NCBI GenBank assembly: GCA_023213315.1
Contig: JAKCPI010003221.1
Span: forward strand, 34,040 to 98,039
DNA length: 64,000 nucleotides
Source: Euborellia annulipes
Lineage: Eukaryota; Arthropoda; Insecta; Dermaptera; Anisolabididae
Direction of reading: 5' to 3'
Part shown: piece after piece, positions 13,089 to 24,588 of the stretch
How positions within the stretch are numbered: the stretch's first letter is position 1
How the letters are laid out: each line of letters starts with the position of its first letter
The notes under the pieces: generated by a model
What the model was told of the DNA's origin: nothing
What the model saw: the letters and a program-made list of their open reading frames with translations, nothing else
Database searches by the model: none
Program-made: the position numbers and the translations under genes

Positions 13089-14074
13089 ATACACGAAATA
13101 TAAAAAATTTTCTCAAATATCTAAATGGGCTAAAAACTGTGAGGAACTTCGTTTCTTGCGTGGGTCCCACGACCCCACACTTTTGCTTTTTTATTGCAAA
13201 TAGATTTTCTAATTATTAACTGTATCTAATTTACTCTTTTAAATAGAATAATTTCGAAAACGAATGACATTTAAAATAAAAAAGTTCTCCCCGCCATACT
13301 TTTGGCTTATACGATTTCCCATATGTAAAATATAACCATGATAAGATAATCCCAAAATAATTTGAATCATACATTGTAGATATATATAATAGAACCTTTT
13401 GATAAATATTAATACATACGATAGAAAATGATTGAAACACTCTAGGGAGCATCGATTTATAAAGTATCCAAATCAGTTCTGAATCAGATCAGATGATATC
13501 AATGATATATAAATTCAATTCTCTTTTGAATTAATATTTAATGATAAATTGTATTCATAGTATAATGAAATTATAATGTTTAATTTGCATAGGAATCATT
13601 AATATTAAAATGAACCTAAAAATTTTAATCAGTTTATTCGTGCCAATTCAATAACGAACTAAGGAATCAATAATATTTTCATTCAAGTTTTTTTTTTTTT
13701 TTTTTTCATTCAAAATATTATTTTAATGCATTAATGAATATTAAAAAGGGATTTTTTTTTAATAATATAAAACATATTTTTTTAATTAATTTTCTTTATA
13801 TTTAAAACCATTTAGATTATTAAACATTTTCATACCAAAATTAAAATTATTACTAAAAGCTGTTCAAATAAATTTATTTACTCACTCAGGATGGTAGGTA
13901 GGCTTGAGCCTTGATTGAATGAAATATTCACTTTTGACTTCTATACTCGTCTTTACAAGACTGGGACACTTTTTTTTTAATTTTCTGCTTTTTGGTTTTA
14001 ATTTTTTAATTGAAAGAACATTTTTTAGCTTTCAATTATGAATGTTTATTGCTCTTTAAATAAGGAAAGATATT
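13089..14074. other. Unassigned AT-rich DNA
   Basis: Very AT-rich with T-runs near 13688-13706 and 13752. No gene, RNA or family member recognised. Confidence 0.5.
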
Positions 14075-14084
14075 TCATTTGATT

Positions 14085-14360
14085 TGACTACAAATCATTT
14101 GAAATAAATAGGGATGGGGTCTAAATGGCCTTTGATGCCGAAAAAGACCTTTAAAAAAAAAAAAAATGGAAATATATAGAAATCACCTCTCTTATAGTTC
14201 CGGGGGGGGGGGGTTCTGGTTCCAGGTTTGAATATTTATTCAAATCATTTAGATACCAAATGTGCATGGACCTCCTATATAAATTTATATCATCATCAAT
14301 ATTATGAGTATCGTTAAAATTCATATGCACTAAGATGCCGAAAGACTTAAAAAAAAAACA
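14085..14360 (+). repeat. Two decayed SINE fragments
   Basis: 14085-14166 is the 3' half of a SINE2 (AAATAAATAGGGATGGGGTC, then AAATGGCCTTTGATGCCGAA and an A tail). 14205-14360 is a decayed SINE1 (CATTTAGATACCAAATG, GAGTATCGTTAAAA, ACTAAGATGCCGAAAGAC, A tail). A G9 run sits at 14202-14210. Neither has a tRNA-like head. Confidence 0.55.
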
Positions 14361-14424
14361 TATATAAGTATACAAATCACTGATCCTTTGATCATGAAAC
14401 CGGATTTGTTTTATAGAGTTAAAT

Positions 14425-14675
14425 CAAGGGTGGATACAAGGAGAAGGGAGCAAAGGGAGTAATTATCCCCCCCCCCCCCGAGATTTGAAAAAAATATTTT
14501 TTTTTAATTAAATTTTATTTTCAATACAAAATTTTACAAATTAATACTTAAAAATTTGTTGAGAGGATGGGCAGAGGCAGCCAAAAAGAAATAATTCTGG
14601 ATGCTACAACAAATTGTGTGCTCTGCGACCAGTCACACCAGATCCCCCCGAGAAACTCCTCTGGATTCTCTCTTG
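14425..14675. mobile_element. hAT-type MITE, family D copy 1
   Basis: Flanked by a perfect 8-bp target duplication AGTTAAAT (14417-14424 and 14676-14683), the hAT signature. The termini CAAGGGTGGAT and its decayed complement match family D copies at 30.7 and 41.5 kb. The interior has a C13 run, AT-rich sequence, and the remnant of the hairpin otherwise found at the end of family A (CTCTGCGACCAGTCACACCAG). No transposase. Confidence 0.85.
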
Positions 14676-14851
14676 AGTTAAATACACTTGGGTCTCTCAG
14701 CAGGTAGTTAATAAATTTATTTATTTATTTTAGATAGATAGGAAAATTTGTTGTCTTTTTAGTAGCCTAGTTTTTGGATAATATTATTTAAAAGTATTTT
14801 CAACATCTTAGAGTATATAGACTAGAATTGTTTAAATATGATATATTAGGG

Positions 14852-15052
14852 CAGTGGTTCCCAACAAAACCTTTTCATCCGTTGCTATACTTACAAGAAC
14901 CCTTTAGCTACAGCCGAGAAATAAAGAAAAAAAAAAAAATTCTTAAATCATAATAATTAGAGTTATATTGGTAAGTAATTCTAAACAGCTGAACTTACTC
15001 GGCTCTCAAGACATAGTTCATGGACCCCTAGGGGTCCTGTTGGGAGCCATTG
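14852..15052. mobile_element. hAT MITE, 201 bp
   Basis: Termini CAGTGGTTCCCAACA and CAATGGCTCCCAACA (13 of 15 matching as inverted repeats) are typical hAT ends. They are flanked by a perfect 8-bp target duplication TATTAGGG (14844-14851 and 15053-15060). The right flank continues as SINE1 sequence, so it probably inserted beside or into a SINE1. Confidence 0.88.
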
Positions 15053-15060
15053 TATTAGGG

Positions 15061-15190
15061 GGTCCAGGCGCATTTATTTATACCATTTGGTATCTAAATA
15101 AATTTTCATCGGACTTCCTGAGATCCAAACCCGCACACCGTGACTTTACGATTATCAATATTGACACTTGACACCTCCAACCTCTCTGCC
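15061..15190 (-). repeat. SINE1 subfamily fragment
   Basis: Reads GGTCCAGGCGCATTTATTTA, then the ACCATTTGGTATC inverted repeat, TCATCGGACTTCCTGAGATC and a degraded B box on the minus strand. It belongs to the variant also seen at 35.9 kb and 55.4 kb, which has GCACATTTATTTAT in place of GCATTTTTATTTAA. Confidence 0.6.
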
Positions 15191-16198
15191 ACGGGAGGGA
15201 GAATAATTGTATTCTTAACTATTCAAAAACAAATGGAATTTTTTTTAGATAGAAATAGAAAACAAAAGACATAAAAGAATTTAATCAAAAAAAAGAAAAA
15301 AAAAAAAAGAAAAACCTCTCTTGAATAGTCTTTTTTTTATTTTCTTTTTAATTTCTATCTCAAGTGTAAAAAATTAAAACTTTTTTCCCTTCATTTAGAA
15401 AAGAATCAACGATTAAGAATTCATCCAGGGAATATGAATGATCAATTCAATTTAGAGGTGAGAACTCAGCGAAAAGTAATTTCGCTCGCAAAGTTAACCA
15501 TTTTGAATCCTCTTTCGGTTAGAATAAGCTCGCTCTGCTCGAATTAAACATGCTTTAAGAGGATCCAACCCACACACACATACTCGCAAACAAATATTTA
15601 CACATCATCAGATAGACAGACACAAAGCTCTTTAGGTTGTTTTTTTTTCTATCCTGTTTTGTTTTATTTACGATTTTCAAGCTTGAGCCCTGCGTAGTGA
15701 AAACGTTAAATTAGAACCCCAATAAAAATTTAATTTCTCACCAAACTATCAATTATAAATAAGAATCTGACATCTGTTTTAATCTCGAATTTAACAATGG
15801 GGATATGTATAGAGGCCGATTGAAAGAATATTTTATCAGCGTTGAACTGCCATAATAATGATATTTTAAATATTACTTATAAACAACATGCCCTTAATTA
15901 ATGATTAATATTTTAATTGAATTGGATACCAATCAATTGAAATAAATAGGGGATGGGTTTAAACTGGCCTCGGAAGGAAAAAATGACCTTAAACAAATTT
16001 TTAAAAAAGTAATATTTAATTATTACTGTTGAGTAAATTAAAAAGATTGAGAAAGGCAGTTAATAAATAAACAAAGAAAAAATTATCTCTGTCGACTCTT
16101 CGAAAGCACTTCGAGCTCATCATCAGGACCTCTGATCAATAAAATACGAACTATTCCAGCAAATCTCAATTAATCTCATGACATTTTTTCTGTATTAT
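15191..16198. other. AT-rich DNA with a SINE2 tail and a GAAACGTC-type motif
   Basis: 15915-16000 is a decayed SINE2 3' half. At 16090-16133, minus strand, lies CTGATGATGAGCTCGAAGTG, then TTTCGAAGAGTCGACAG, one of the hammerhead-like loci. The rest is unassigned. Confidence 0.5.
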
Positions 16199-16429
16199 CT
16201 TCTTCTTCTTCTATCTTTGCCTTAATCCTGCTGTGCGGGGTCGGCGGTCGGTTCATAGTTTTTTTGCGACCAGAAAGGAATAGAAAAGGCCGGCCCGTCT
16301 GACGAATTTTGAAAAGTAGAAGGAAGAGACTGACATGCAAAGAATATAAGGATTGCCAGTCCCAGCTCGGGAAGCTCATGGTCGCCATCCACGTACCCAC
16401 AAGATGTGAGCCCCTGAGCAAACATTTTA
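16199..16429 (-). repeat. Family F SINE-like element
   Basis: On the minus strand it begins TTTGCTCAGGGGCTCACATC and ends GATTAAGGCAAAGATAGAAG with a (GAA)n tail. Flanks share TTTTTCTGTATTAT (16185-16198 and 16430-16443), a target duplication that can be lengthened to include ACATTTT with a small indel. Tail plus long duplication point to LINE-driven retroposition. No clear pol III B box, so the promoter type is unknown. Confidence 0.75.
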
Positions 16430-16443
16430 TTTTTCTGTATTAT

Positions 16444-17989
16444 ACTATATCTTAAAGATACTTCTGTTACAGATGAATAAATTTGTATCCTTAGAAACTC
16501 TAAGGTTCTATTTATATCCAGAGATGTGCATGAAATCAATCATTTTGGATTTAATTCCAAAATCTGATCCAATTCAGTTCTGTATTTTGAATTTGGATTG
16601 AAATCCAGCAGACAGGAAGAGTTTAGGATTTGGATTGAAATTCAAATTCTCTCTAAGGATTTAATATCGATACTAAATTCTTTTCCAAAGAGATTTAGTT
16701 TCTGGATTTAAATTCGTTAAAAACAAAAAATATTATTTAATTACTAAAATCACCTTAAAAAAGTTCGATGAAAGCAATTTGATGATCGGATCTAAAAATA
16801 GGATTTTAAATTCCAAGATAATATCCTGGATGGGCTTTAGATCTAGGATCTTCGGATTTTAAATCCGATCTTTTCACTTGCTAGATTTTCAGATCGTATC
16901 GCGATTCCCTTTTTTAGTGAACTTTTCGATCTATAGGCTACTTATCATATTTTATATGATCCAGCAATATTTACAGTCAAGGCATCTCAAAGACGTCATT
17001 TGTAGAAAAAATTCAGGCTTGGTTTTTTTTTTCTACATCCTTGTCAAAAATGACGTTTTTCTATAAAAATTTCTCTAGTAAAAACAAATGGATGCCTTCA
17101 AAAAAATATCACTCACCTCCTTTTAATAATAGATTTTTTAAATCAAATAATTTTTATATTTATCACCTAGTTATCCTCTTAAATTCATTTAAATTATTAG
17201 GTCTTTATATTAAAGAGTTATAGATTCTATTAGAATTTTATTTTCGAAATTTTCTATATAATTCTCTTTCAATAAAAATTTTACGTTTATTAAGTACTTA
17301 CCAAAGGGTTTGAGAGAGTTAGAGACTCTCAGAGGGGTTTATTTACGCCACTGATGGAATCCTTTTAGAAACATTTGGAATTCGCGATCCGCGGCTCTCT
17401 TTAAACCTCCTCTGCATTTTTTCATGAATTATTAATTAAATTTTACGCTTAATGGCTGCCTGTGTTGCTCTAGACAAGAAAGCTTGAGTGAATCGGGAAA
17501 AGCGTAGAGAAAGAGGATGGTTTTTGGTGCTGGATACTAAAGAGTAATGTAAAAGTTTCAGGGTTTAAATCAGTGATGAACCTGTTGGAAGGGCCGATGT
17601 CAGAATATATAGCCTATATAACAAGCAGCAGGAATAGTAGCGTAATATTCTTGAGTTGAAACATATGAACATTTCATTTTGGTGGAATTATAAGTTGAGG
17701 ATAAAGTCAAAGTCTTGAATAATAATCGCAGCTGGTGAACATATAAAGCCAAGCTTCAACGCTCTCGCCTTTTTAGGATAACAAATTAATTAATAAAACC
17801 AATACTAAAATCAAACTAAGTCGGATTCTTTTATCAAAGTAGAAAATTAATAATTGTAAAAAGTGAATTTTAATTATAACTTGAATGCAAGCAGCCATCC
17901 ATTAATTTTCCCTCATGGATATCTAACTTTAAAGAAAAGATTATAATTATATCAATATGAAAAAGAACTATTATATCATAATATAGCTA
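16444..17989. other. AT-rich DNA, one GATTTAAATCC-rich stretch
   Basis: 16510-16890 is full of short GGATTT/AAATCC inverted words and begins CAGAGATGTGC, which resembles a hAT end, but no matching right end or target duplication was found. The remainder shows no gene or repeat. Confidence 0.4.
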
Positions 17990-19215
17990 CTTGTGTTTTT
18001 ATTCTGCCTCTCTATGATGACTTGAAGGTCTAGATCAGTGTTTCTCCAACCTTTTGAAGTCCACGGCACCCCAAAAGTGCATTGGGAATAAGATTACATA
18101 CTAGGGGCACCCTTACTTTTTTTCCCCCTAGCAAAACGGAATTTTCGACGCCCTCCAGAAAATTTTTTTCTCATCGACGGAATTTTTTCGGCCCTGCTGA
18201 AAAATTTTTACCGCCCTCGGAAAAATTTTTCCCTTTCCGTGTAAATCATTTGATCTTTTTTTTTAACTTTGCCCATCAACCGTAGATTGGACAGGTAAAG
18301 TTAATGTAATCGTAAAAAAAATCGAAATTTTTCTGAAGCTGCCAAAATGTGTTTTGAGGTTCCCTGAATCCATTTAAGAAGTTTTTGGAATGATGTCTGT
18401 GTGTCTGTCTCTGTATGTGCGTGTGTCTGTGTGTATGTCTGTGGTAATATTTTTCGTCAACGAAAACTCAAAAACTATTCACCCAATTGTTTTGAAATTT
18501 TGCACACATAAACTAGAGATAAAGCTCAAGAACTGAAAAGCTTTTGGTAAACATCGGACCATTAGGGGGCGCTCTAGAATGGGGGCCAATATTTTTTTCT
18601 TACATAACCTATAATTTTTTTTATATATTCAGAAACTAGACTTTCTATAAGGATCAGGAAGATGTATGGCAGCCAGCAAATGATAAAAAATCTATTTGAT
18701 TATCGTCGACGTTTCGTACATCTTCCTGATCCTTATATATTGCCACTCAGCCATCGAAATTCTTCTATTTAAACTAGACTTTCTCCCGAGTAAAATGATA
18801 TATAATATTTGTATCCTAATTTGTCATAAACTTGTTAAAAAATCATTTAAATTCGAAAATTGTGGATAGCAACAAAGCAAAATCAAAACAAACAAACGCG
18901 TTGCATTATTTCTTTGAATAATGGGGGACAAAGTTGTGCGCTCGGCTTAGTCCGACCCTTTATTTAACAAAGCTTCATTTTTTCCGACTCTTTTTTTACC
19001 TAGATATCTCGCGGCACCCCTTAGGCATTCGCGCGGAACTCTTGGGTGCCGCGGCACACCGGTTGGGAACCACTGGTCTAGATAATGTGCTAGCGATCGC
19101 GAGTTCGCTTCTCGTCTCGAGCGAGAAAAATTTATTTCAATTGAATTCAATTAATACAAATAGGAACGGAGCCTCAGAAGCCGAAAAAGATCTTAAATAA
19201 CAAATTAAAAAAAAA
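17990..19215 (+). repeat. SINE2 split by a hAT insertion
   Basis: The two halves, about 17990-18035 and 19084-19215, join into one SINE2: a tRNA-like head, B-box-like GAGTTCGCTTCTCGTC, AAATTTATTTCAATTGAATT, a decayed shared 3' domain (GCCTCAGAAGCCGAAAAAGA) and a poly-A tail. The hAT between them duplicated GTCTAGAT. Confidence 0.65.
18036..19075. mobile_element. Non-autonomous hAT element, 1,040 bp
   Basis: Left end CAGTGTTTCTCCAACC and right end GGTTGGGAACCACTG are hAT-type terminal inverted repeats. A perfect 8-bp target duplication GTCTAGAT flanks them (18028-18035 and 19076-19083). The interior has no transposase frame. It carries a GTCTGTGTGTCTGTCTCTGT microsatellite segment (about 18395-18440) and a small inverted repeat with CGAAACGTCGACGAT on the minus strand (18637-18740), so it has taken in other repeats. 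Confidence 0.9.
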
Positions 19216-19305
19216 AAAGATCTTGAATATACAATCAGTTCTATCGTGACGATAAAAATTTCACTATTTAATACTAATTGTGATCTTATCGTCAGCTCTA
19301 AAGCA

Positions 19306-19747
19306 AGTATTGGATTCATGTTGAAATGTCGAGATTTTGATGGATATATACGTTTTGAGGTCTCCTGATTCCGAAAGAGTGGGTTCCTCAAAATGGACTG
19401 TCTGTCTGTGTGTATGTGTCTGTCTGTCACCAAAAAAAGTATGAAGGAAATGAGCCTAGTTAATTTTATATTTAAGTTAAGTACCGTCCTGACATGCGAA
19501 AATATTACTAAATATTCTAATTTTGTCCTCAAAATCGTTAGAAGTACACTTTACTCTTGCACTTCATTGGAAAGTTAGGAGAAATTTTTGCCATAATAAC
19601 AAAATATAAATATTTTTCTATGTTTATAAATTTTACATCTTGAATTCTAATGTATTGTCAATAAACTAAATTTATGTCTACACAAAAAATCTGGTGTAAC
19701 AAACATAGAACACAACTTTCTGTGCAATCAGTCACACCAGATTTTTT
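19306..19747 (-). repeat. Family A element, copy A7, internally deleted
   Basis: Reverse copy with the TGTCGAGATTTTGATGGATA block, a short CTGTCTGTGTGTATG tract, a deleted body, a decayed X-box region (TTGCCATAATAACAAA) and a damaged hairpin end. Its losses suggest age. Confidence 0.65.
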
Positions 19748-20255
19748 GTATATATATTCAATACTGTTACAATGTTTTCACGTTAAAAATAAATAAATAA
19801 ATAAAGGTAATTTTGAGAATCTCCTATCTTAAAAGAAATTACTTATTTAGGAAAGGTGAATGAGAATATAGTCTTTGTAAAATCTTCTTAAAATTCAAAG
19901 ATCAAATTATATTTAAGCCGAATTAGTACTTATTAAATAATTATAAATTCAATCTAAATAAATGTTTTAAATTTTAATAAACAATTCTTGCCTAATTAAT
20001 TTTAATGAGCAACAAGATAATACCTCTTCTTTTCCATGGAAAACAGGCACGAGAAATTTGATTTAAAATTTATTATTTGTTTATACAGAATACAGATTAA
20101 AACAAATTATACCCCTCCCAACCAACGTGGAACACAGTGGCAATGTCAATAAAAGCCAAAGGGTTTCGGATGAAAATTTATTTATATAATTTAAATACAA
20201 CTTGGTACGGTATAAATAATATACAAAATATATTCCTTATCTTTAGTATATTTTA
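19748..20255. other. Unassigned AT-rich DNA
   Basis: No gene or repeat recognised between family A copy A7 and the Helitron end at 20256. Confidence 0.45.
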
Positions 20256-21095
20256 CTAGCCGCGCCGCCCGCCTTCGGCGGGCTTCGCGTCTAGCCAGGG
20301 GGGCGTAGCCCCCCTGGACCCCGCCAGCTGGCTCGGGCCCGCCTGCGGCGGACCCTCGCTTTTCTTGATGATGAGAAACTGCGTGGCGTCTAGACAGGGG
20401 GGCTACGCCCCCTGGACCCCCCACCAACTGGCTCGGGCCCGCCTGCGGCGGACCCTCGCCTTTCTTAATGATGAGAAACTGCGTGGCTTCTAGCCAGGGG
20501 GGCTACGCCCCCTGGACCCCCCGCCAGCTGGCTCGGGCCCGCCTGCGGCGGACCCTCGCCTTTCTTGATGATGAGAAACTGCGTGGCGTCTAGACGGGGG
20601 GCTACGCCCCCTGGACCCCCCACCAACTGGCTCGGGCCCGCCTGCGGCGGACCCTCGCCTTTCTTAATGATGAGAAACTGCGTGGCTTCTAGACAGGGGG
20701 GCTACGCCCCCTGGACCCCCGCCAGCTGGCTCGGGCCCGCCTGCGGCGGACCCTCGCCTTTTCTTAATTATGAAAAGAAAATTATTATTACTAACAACTA
20801 AGTATTCCAGTCCAGTGCCTGCTTTAGGATTTGTTTACCTTCATAGAATACACAACTGTAAAGAATACTTAAATATTTCTCTATACATTTCCTATGGGAG
20901 AAATCGTAACTTTAAGAATTAATAACTCGAAAAGCTATAGGAATTTTGGGACCCGAGTATTTTTCCGGGACTCTCTATAACGTCCTCTATAAGACTGCAA
21001 AATTTCGTTTCAAAATTCCAACGGGAAGTTGGTCAAACAGAGCGTGACAGACGGACAGACAGACAGACGGACACTCCGTAATTATTATATATAGA
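20256..21095 (-). mobile_element. Helitron, non-autonomous, 840 bp
   Basis: On the minus strand it starts TCTATATATAATAATTACGG and ends in the hairpin GCCCGCCGAAGGCGGGC followed by GGCGCGGCTAG, between host A and T. A 5' TC, a 3' GC-rich hairpin about ten bases before CTAG, and insertion between A and T are the Helitron rules. No Rep/helicase frame. A 99-100 bp GC-rich tandem array fills the 3' part (20331-20760). Confidence 0.88.
20331..20760. repeat. GC-rich 99-100 bp tandem array inside the Helitron
   Basis: The word GGCTCGGGCCCGCCTGCGGC recurs starting near 20331, 20431, 20531, 20630 and 20729. Units alternate between two forms (GCGTCTAGAC with CACCAACTGG, and GCTTCTAG with GCCAGCTGG), so the array grew by copying a two-unit block of about 199 bp. 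It is far more GC-rich than its surroundings. Confidence 0.9.
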
Positions 21096-21154
21096 TATTT
21101 GTTTAAGTTTCACTTTCGACATTTGAGGCAATTAGACACCGTTCCTATTGAGAT

Positions 21155-21188
<34 letters not shown>

Positions 21189-22704
21189 AACCCTTGTTTT
21201 CTAACTCCAGAAGTTGATGCTTTTAACTCTGAGCCACAGCCCAAGAACTCTTCAAAATATAATATAAGTAGCTATAAGATACAGAAAAAAATTAAAAAAA
21301 AAAAATTTTTTAATTTCAAAATCGATTGTTTATTATTTACCACGCACCTCAAATCCAATCGATCTCTGGCTGTAGCTATCTATCTACCGACATCATGAAG
21401 AGACATTATTTCCTATCTCTAACTCCTCAAGCTGTTATTATATTTAGCTAATGAACTAATCCTGTGACTAGTTCGACTCGTTTCCTTTTATACAACCTCT
21501 TCTATATTAGAGAATGTCCAGAGGAGGGACTTCCACCTCACCGTCATGTAGCCTACTCCTTTCGAAGAATGCATTATAATTAAAATTATATTTCGATAAA
21601 TAAATATATTATATTTTCATGGTTTTTTCTCATTTTCATTTTATCAATATATTAATACACCAAGACAACGAAAAAATGAGGTCTATTATCTACAATATTT
21701 ATTAAATGCTTTTTTTTTCTAATTAAATTCAGCATTATCGTTCGACTTTGTGATTGTGAAATATGTGAACGGAAACCTATGTGTATGTGTGCGATATGTG
21801 TCGGAATGTAATACTCTGAATACTTTCGAATATTTATGTCACATTATAGTAAAATAAAATCCCACAATGGCCTCAGTAGCCGAGAGGAAAAATTAAAGAA
21901 ATACGTAAAATAAATTCCCTAATTTATTTCAAACTTTCTTCTACTAAACTACACAATTATTTTTCTTTCTAAAATGATTTAAATATAAGGCATTGAGCTT
22001 ATTTTCGACGTTTTATTTAGAAATTATTGATTAAAGTACAAATCAATTTAACATTTAATAGGAAATATCTATTTTTGCATATTGGATAAGGCAAGGATCT
22101 CTCAAAGTGATTATACGAGTATTTCCTGTATATTTAGAAGAGAATTAATGTATGGTTGATGAAATAAAATCGGGATTCGTTGAAAATAATAAAATGGAAT
22201 TTTGCCGCTTGACAGATACAAAAAGAGAAAATTCGACATCGAAAGCTTCTCACATCACTGGTTTTCTTTAATGCACATTCCATGTCCATTCCATTGAAAA
22301 TATAGTTTTAATTTAATAATTTATCAATTATATTTAATTAATATAATCACAGAAATACTGTATTTTAAAATATAATTTATATGTTCAATTTCATATTATA
22401 TGTTTTGTTATATAGGCCTATATTAAGAGTTATTTCGAATATTAATAATTTCTATTAAATTTTCATTTATAGAAATCATTTTAATTAATTTTAATTAACA
22501 TTTAGAAACATTGAAAATATCTATTTACCTCACAATGACTTTATAAAAGAAAAATGATGAATTTTTAAATTAGGCTATGTATTCCCCCCCCCCCCCCCCA
22601 AGAGACGCTCCTCCACTGATCGGCCGTTGCCTTAGATGGGCTTTACTAGAGGAGACCTGGGGGGAGGGGAGCTCCCCCAGAAGGCTCCCCGTCCCAAGAA
22701 AAAT
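21096..22704. other. Unassigned AT-rich DNA
   Basis: T27 run at 21160-21187. 21855-21900 has ACAATGGCCTCAGTAGCCGA, the shared SINE 3' domain without a clear head. A C15 run sits at 22585-22599, followed by a GC-rich patch to about 22700 that may be a decayed DNA transposon. No gene. Confidence 0.4.
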
Positions 22705-22795
22705 TGAGACATTTGGTATCCAAATGGCTTAAATAAAATCATCGGACTGCCTGGAATCCGAACCCTTGACCCTTGGTATACAAGGCAGAAAAAGA
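22705..22795 (-). repeat. SINE1 fragment
   Basis: Contains ACATTTGGTATCCAAATGGC, AAATCATCGGACTGCCTGGA and a decayed B box on the minus strand. Both ends are truncated. Confidence 0.6.
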
Positions 22796-23784
22796 AAATT
22801 ATTCTTACTATTCCTATTCAGTGCCTTTTTAAAGATTTGTTTACATTCATAGAATACATAAATGCAAAGAATACATTAATTTTTACTTTCTCTTACCTAT
22901 GTATATATGTAATATATATATAGAGAGAAAGTATTGGTTTCATGTCAAAAATTCGATGTCGAGATTTTGATGGATCTTCACGTTTTGAGGTCCCCTGAAT
23001 CCAAAAAGTGGTTTTCGCGACATGGTCTGTCTGTGGGTGGGTGGGTGGGTGGGTGTGTGGGTGGGTGTGTGTGTGTGTCTGTGTTCACTTTTAAGCATGA
23101 AGGAATTGAGCTATGAGGCTGAAATTTTATATATAAGTTAAACACCCCCGGGACCGGAAAAATAAGCTTTTAATCAAAATCGGCCAAAGAGTACTAGTAC
23201 TTTACTGATGTACTTTTTCAGTTTTTTTCGATTTTCTCAAAATTCGCTCTAACGATTTTGATTAAAATTCAAAAATCAATTATTTTTTAGATGCTCTTTC
23301 AAATGTATATTCTCGTTTTGCCCTCAAAATTGTTTGAAGACCACTTTACTCTTGCACTCCATAGAAAAGATAGGAGAAATGGTTGCCATGGTAACAAAAT
23401 ATAAATATTTTCCCATACTTATAAATTTTACATCTGAATTCAAATATTCCCTACTGCCGGGAACTAAATACATGTCGACACAAAAAATCTGGTGTGACAA
23501 GCACAGTACACAACTTTCGATTACCGAAGGTAAGAGAAAGTTGTGTGCTGTGCGACAGTCACACCAGATTTTTCTCTATACATTTCTTATGGGAGAAATC
23601 GTAACTTTAGGAATAAATAACTCAAAAAGTTATAGGAATTTCGGGACCCGAGTATTTTTTCCCGGACTCTCCATAACGTCCTCTATAAAACTGCAAAATT
23701 TCGTTTTAAAATTCCAACGGGAAGTTGGTCAAACAGAGCGTGACAGACAGACAGACAGACAGACATTAGCGAATTATATATATA
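22796..23784 (-). mobile_element. Helitron fragment split by family A
   Basis: 22796-22880 and 23574-23784 match the 20.8-21.1 kb Helitron (AGTGCCT, then GATTTGTTTACATTCATAGA; later TATGGGAGAAATCGTAACTT and GACCCGAGTATTTTTTCCCG). On the minus strand its 5' end reads CTATATATATAATTCGCTAA. The GC-rich 3' end is missing. Family A copy A8 interrupts it. Confidence 0.78.
22883..23573 (-). repeat. Family A element, copy A8, inserted in a Helitron
   Basis: Complete reverse copy: ACTTTCTCTTACCTATG end, GGGT/GTGT microsatellite (23036-23080), body, X-box-like palindrome (23382-23395), hairpin (about 23488-23573). The intact Helitron at 20.87 kb gives the empty site, CTTAAATATTTCTCTATAC. Here ATTTTT precedes and TTTTT follows the element, so it entered a T-rich site and ends within the hairpin's ATCTGGTGTGAC. 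Confidence 0.82.
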
Positions 23785-24588
23785 GGTAGAAGAAGAAAAT
23801 GAATAGATTTATTATTTTGTCATAATTTCTTAATAAGTCAGAAAAAATTTATATTAAAAACATTTTTAATAATCTAAACAATTAAGGGTTTTTCAGCATC
23901 TAATATTTTTGTTTAATTTATCTTATTGCTCTCCTAAAATTTTATCTATATAGATAATTACACCATTAAAAAAAATATTTTACTTACTCATTGGTAATTA
24001 GTTTTGTTAATAAATAATTATTTATTTTTCTGCCTATCGTAATCCTTAATTACTAATCACAATTTATTCATTTCCAATAAGGCCATAAATTGAATCTCTG
24101 ACGCTATTTGGGTTGCTTAGTGGAGAGTTTATTTGCATATAAACTAGAATATTGTTAAGGTCTGCTGACTGGGGAATTGTCTCATCATTGGAGGGACAAT
24201 CAGGGACCCAACAATTTCCTTGGGCTGCATTCTGGTCTATCAAAGGGATTCAGGAATGACTTGATGTCCGCCAGAACTGAAACATCTTGTCATGATTAAT
24301 TCAAGAACATTACAGAAAATTTATTGCCTTATATTGAATTCTCTAAATATATGACCTTACTGTAATATTGTCCAATCATCTTATTTAAATTTTCTGTCAT
24401 TTATTATCATAGAATCGATAAACTTTGTTTAGTTTAGAAATATGATTTTATTATTCCATCTGAAGTAACACTTTGGTTCTAGTTAAACTTCTTCAGGCCT
24501 TTTCTACTAATAAATTGTTAATTGAGAAAACACGTAATTTTCAAGATAAATTTTTTATTTATTCAAAACATTGGACATCGGCTTCTAC
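23785..24588. other. Unassigned DNA, possible conserved non-coding patch
   Basis: 24080-24310 is more balanced in composition, is unique in the window and contains an ATTTGCATA octamer-like word. No reading frame or splice signal stands out. The LINE coding region does not extend here. Confidence 0.3.

Noticed and set aside
16222..16539. 105-residue minus-strand frame
   Set aside because: It lies across a family F SINE-like element and its flank, and the homologous parts at 24.6 kb are in other frames.
16510..16890. hAT element starting CAGAGATGTGC
   Set aside because: The right end and target duplication are missing; only a repeat-like composition remains.
20191..20801. Frames with repeated GGYAPLARREA or CGGPSPFLMMRNCVASR
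   Set aside because: Products of the 99-100 bp tandem array in the Helitron; no domain.
23334..23789. 151-residue plus-strand frame
   Set aside because: It crosses from family A copy A8 into the flanking Helitron, so it is a chance frame over two repeats.
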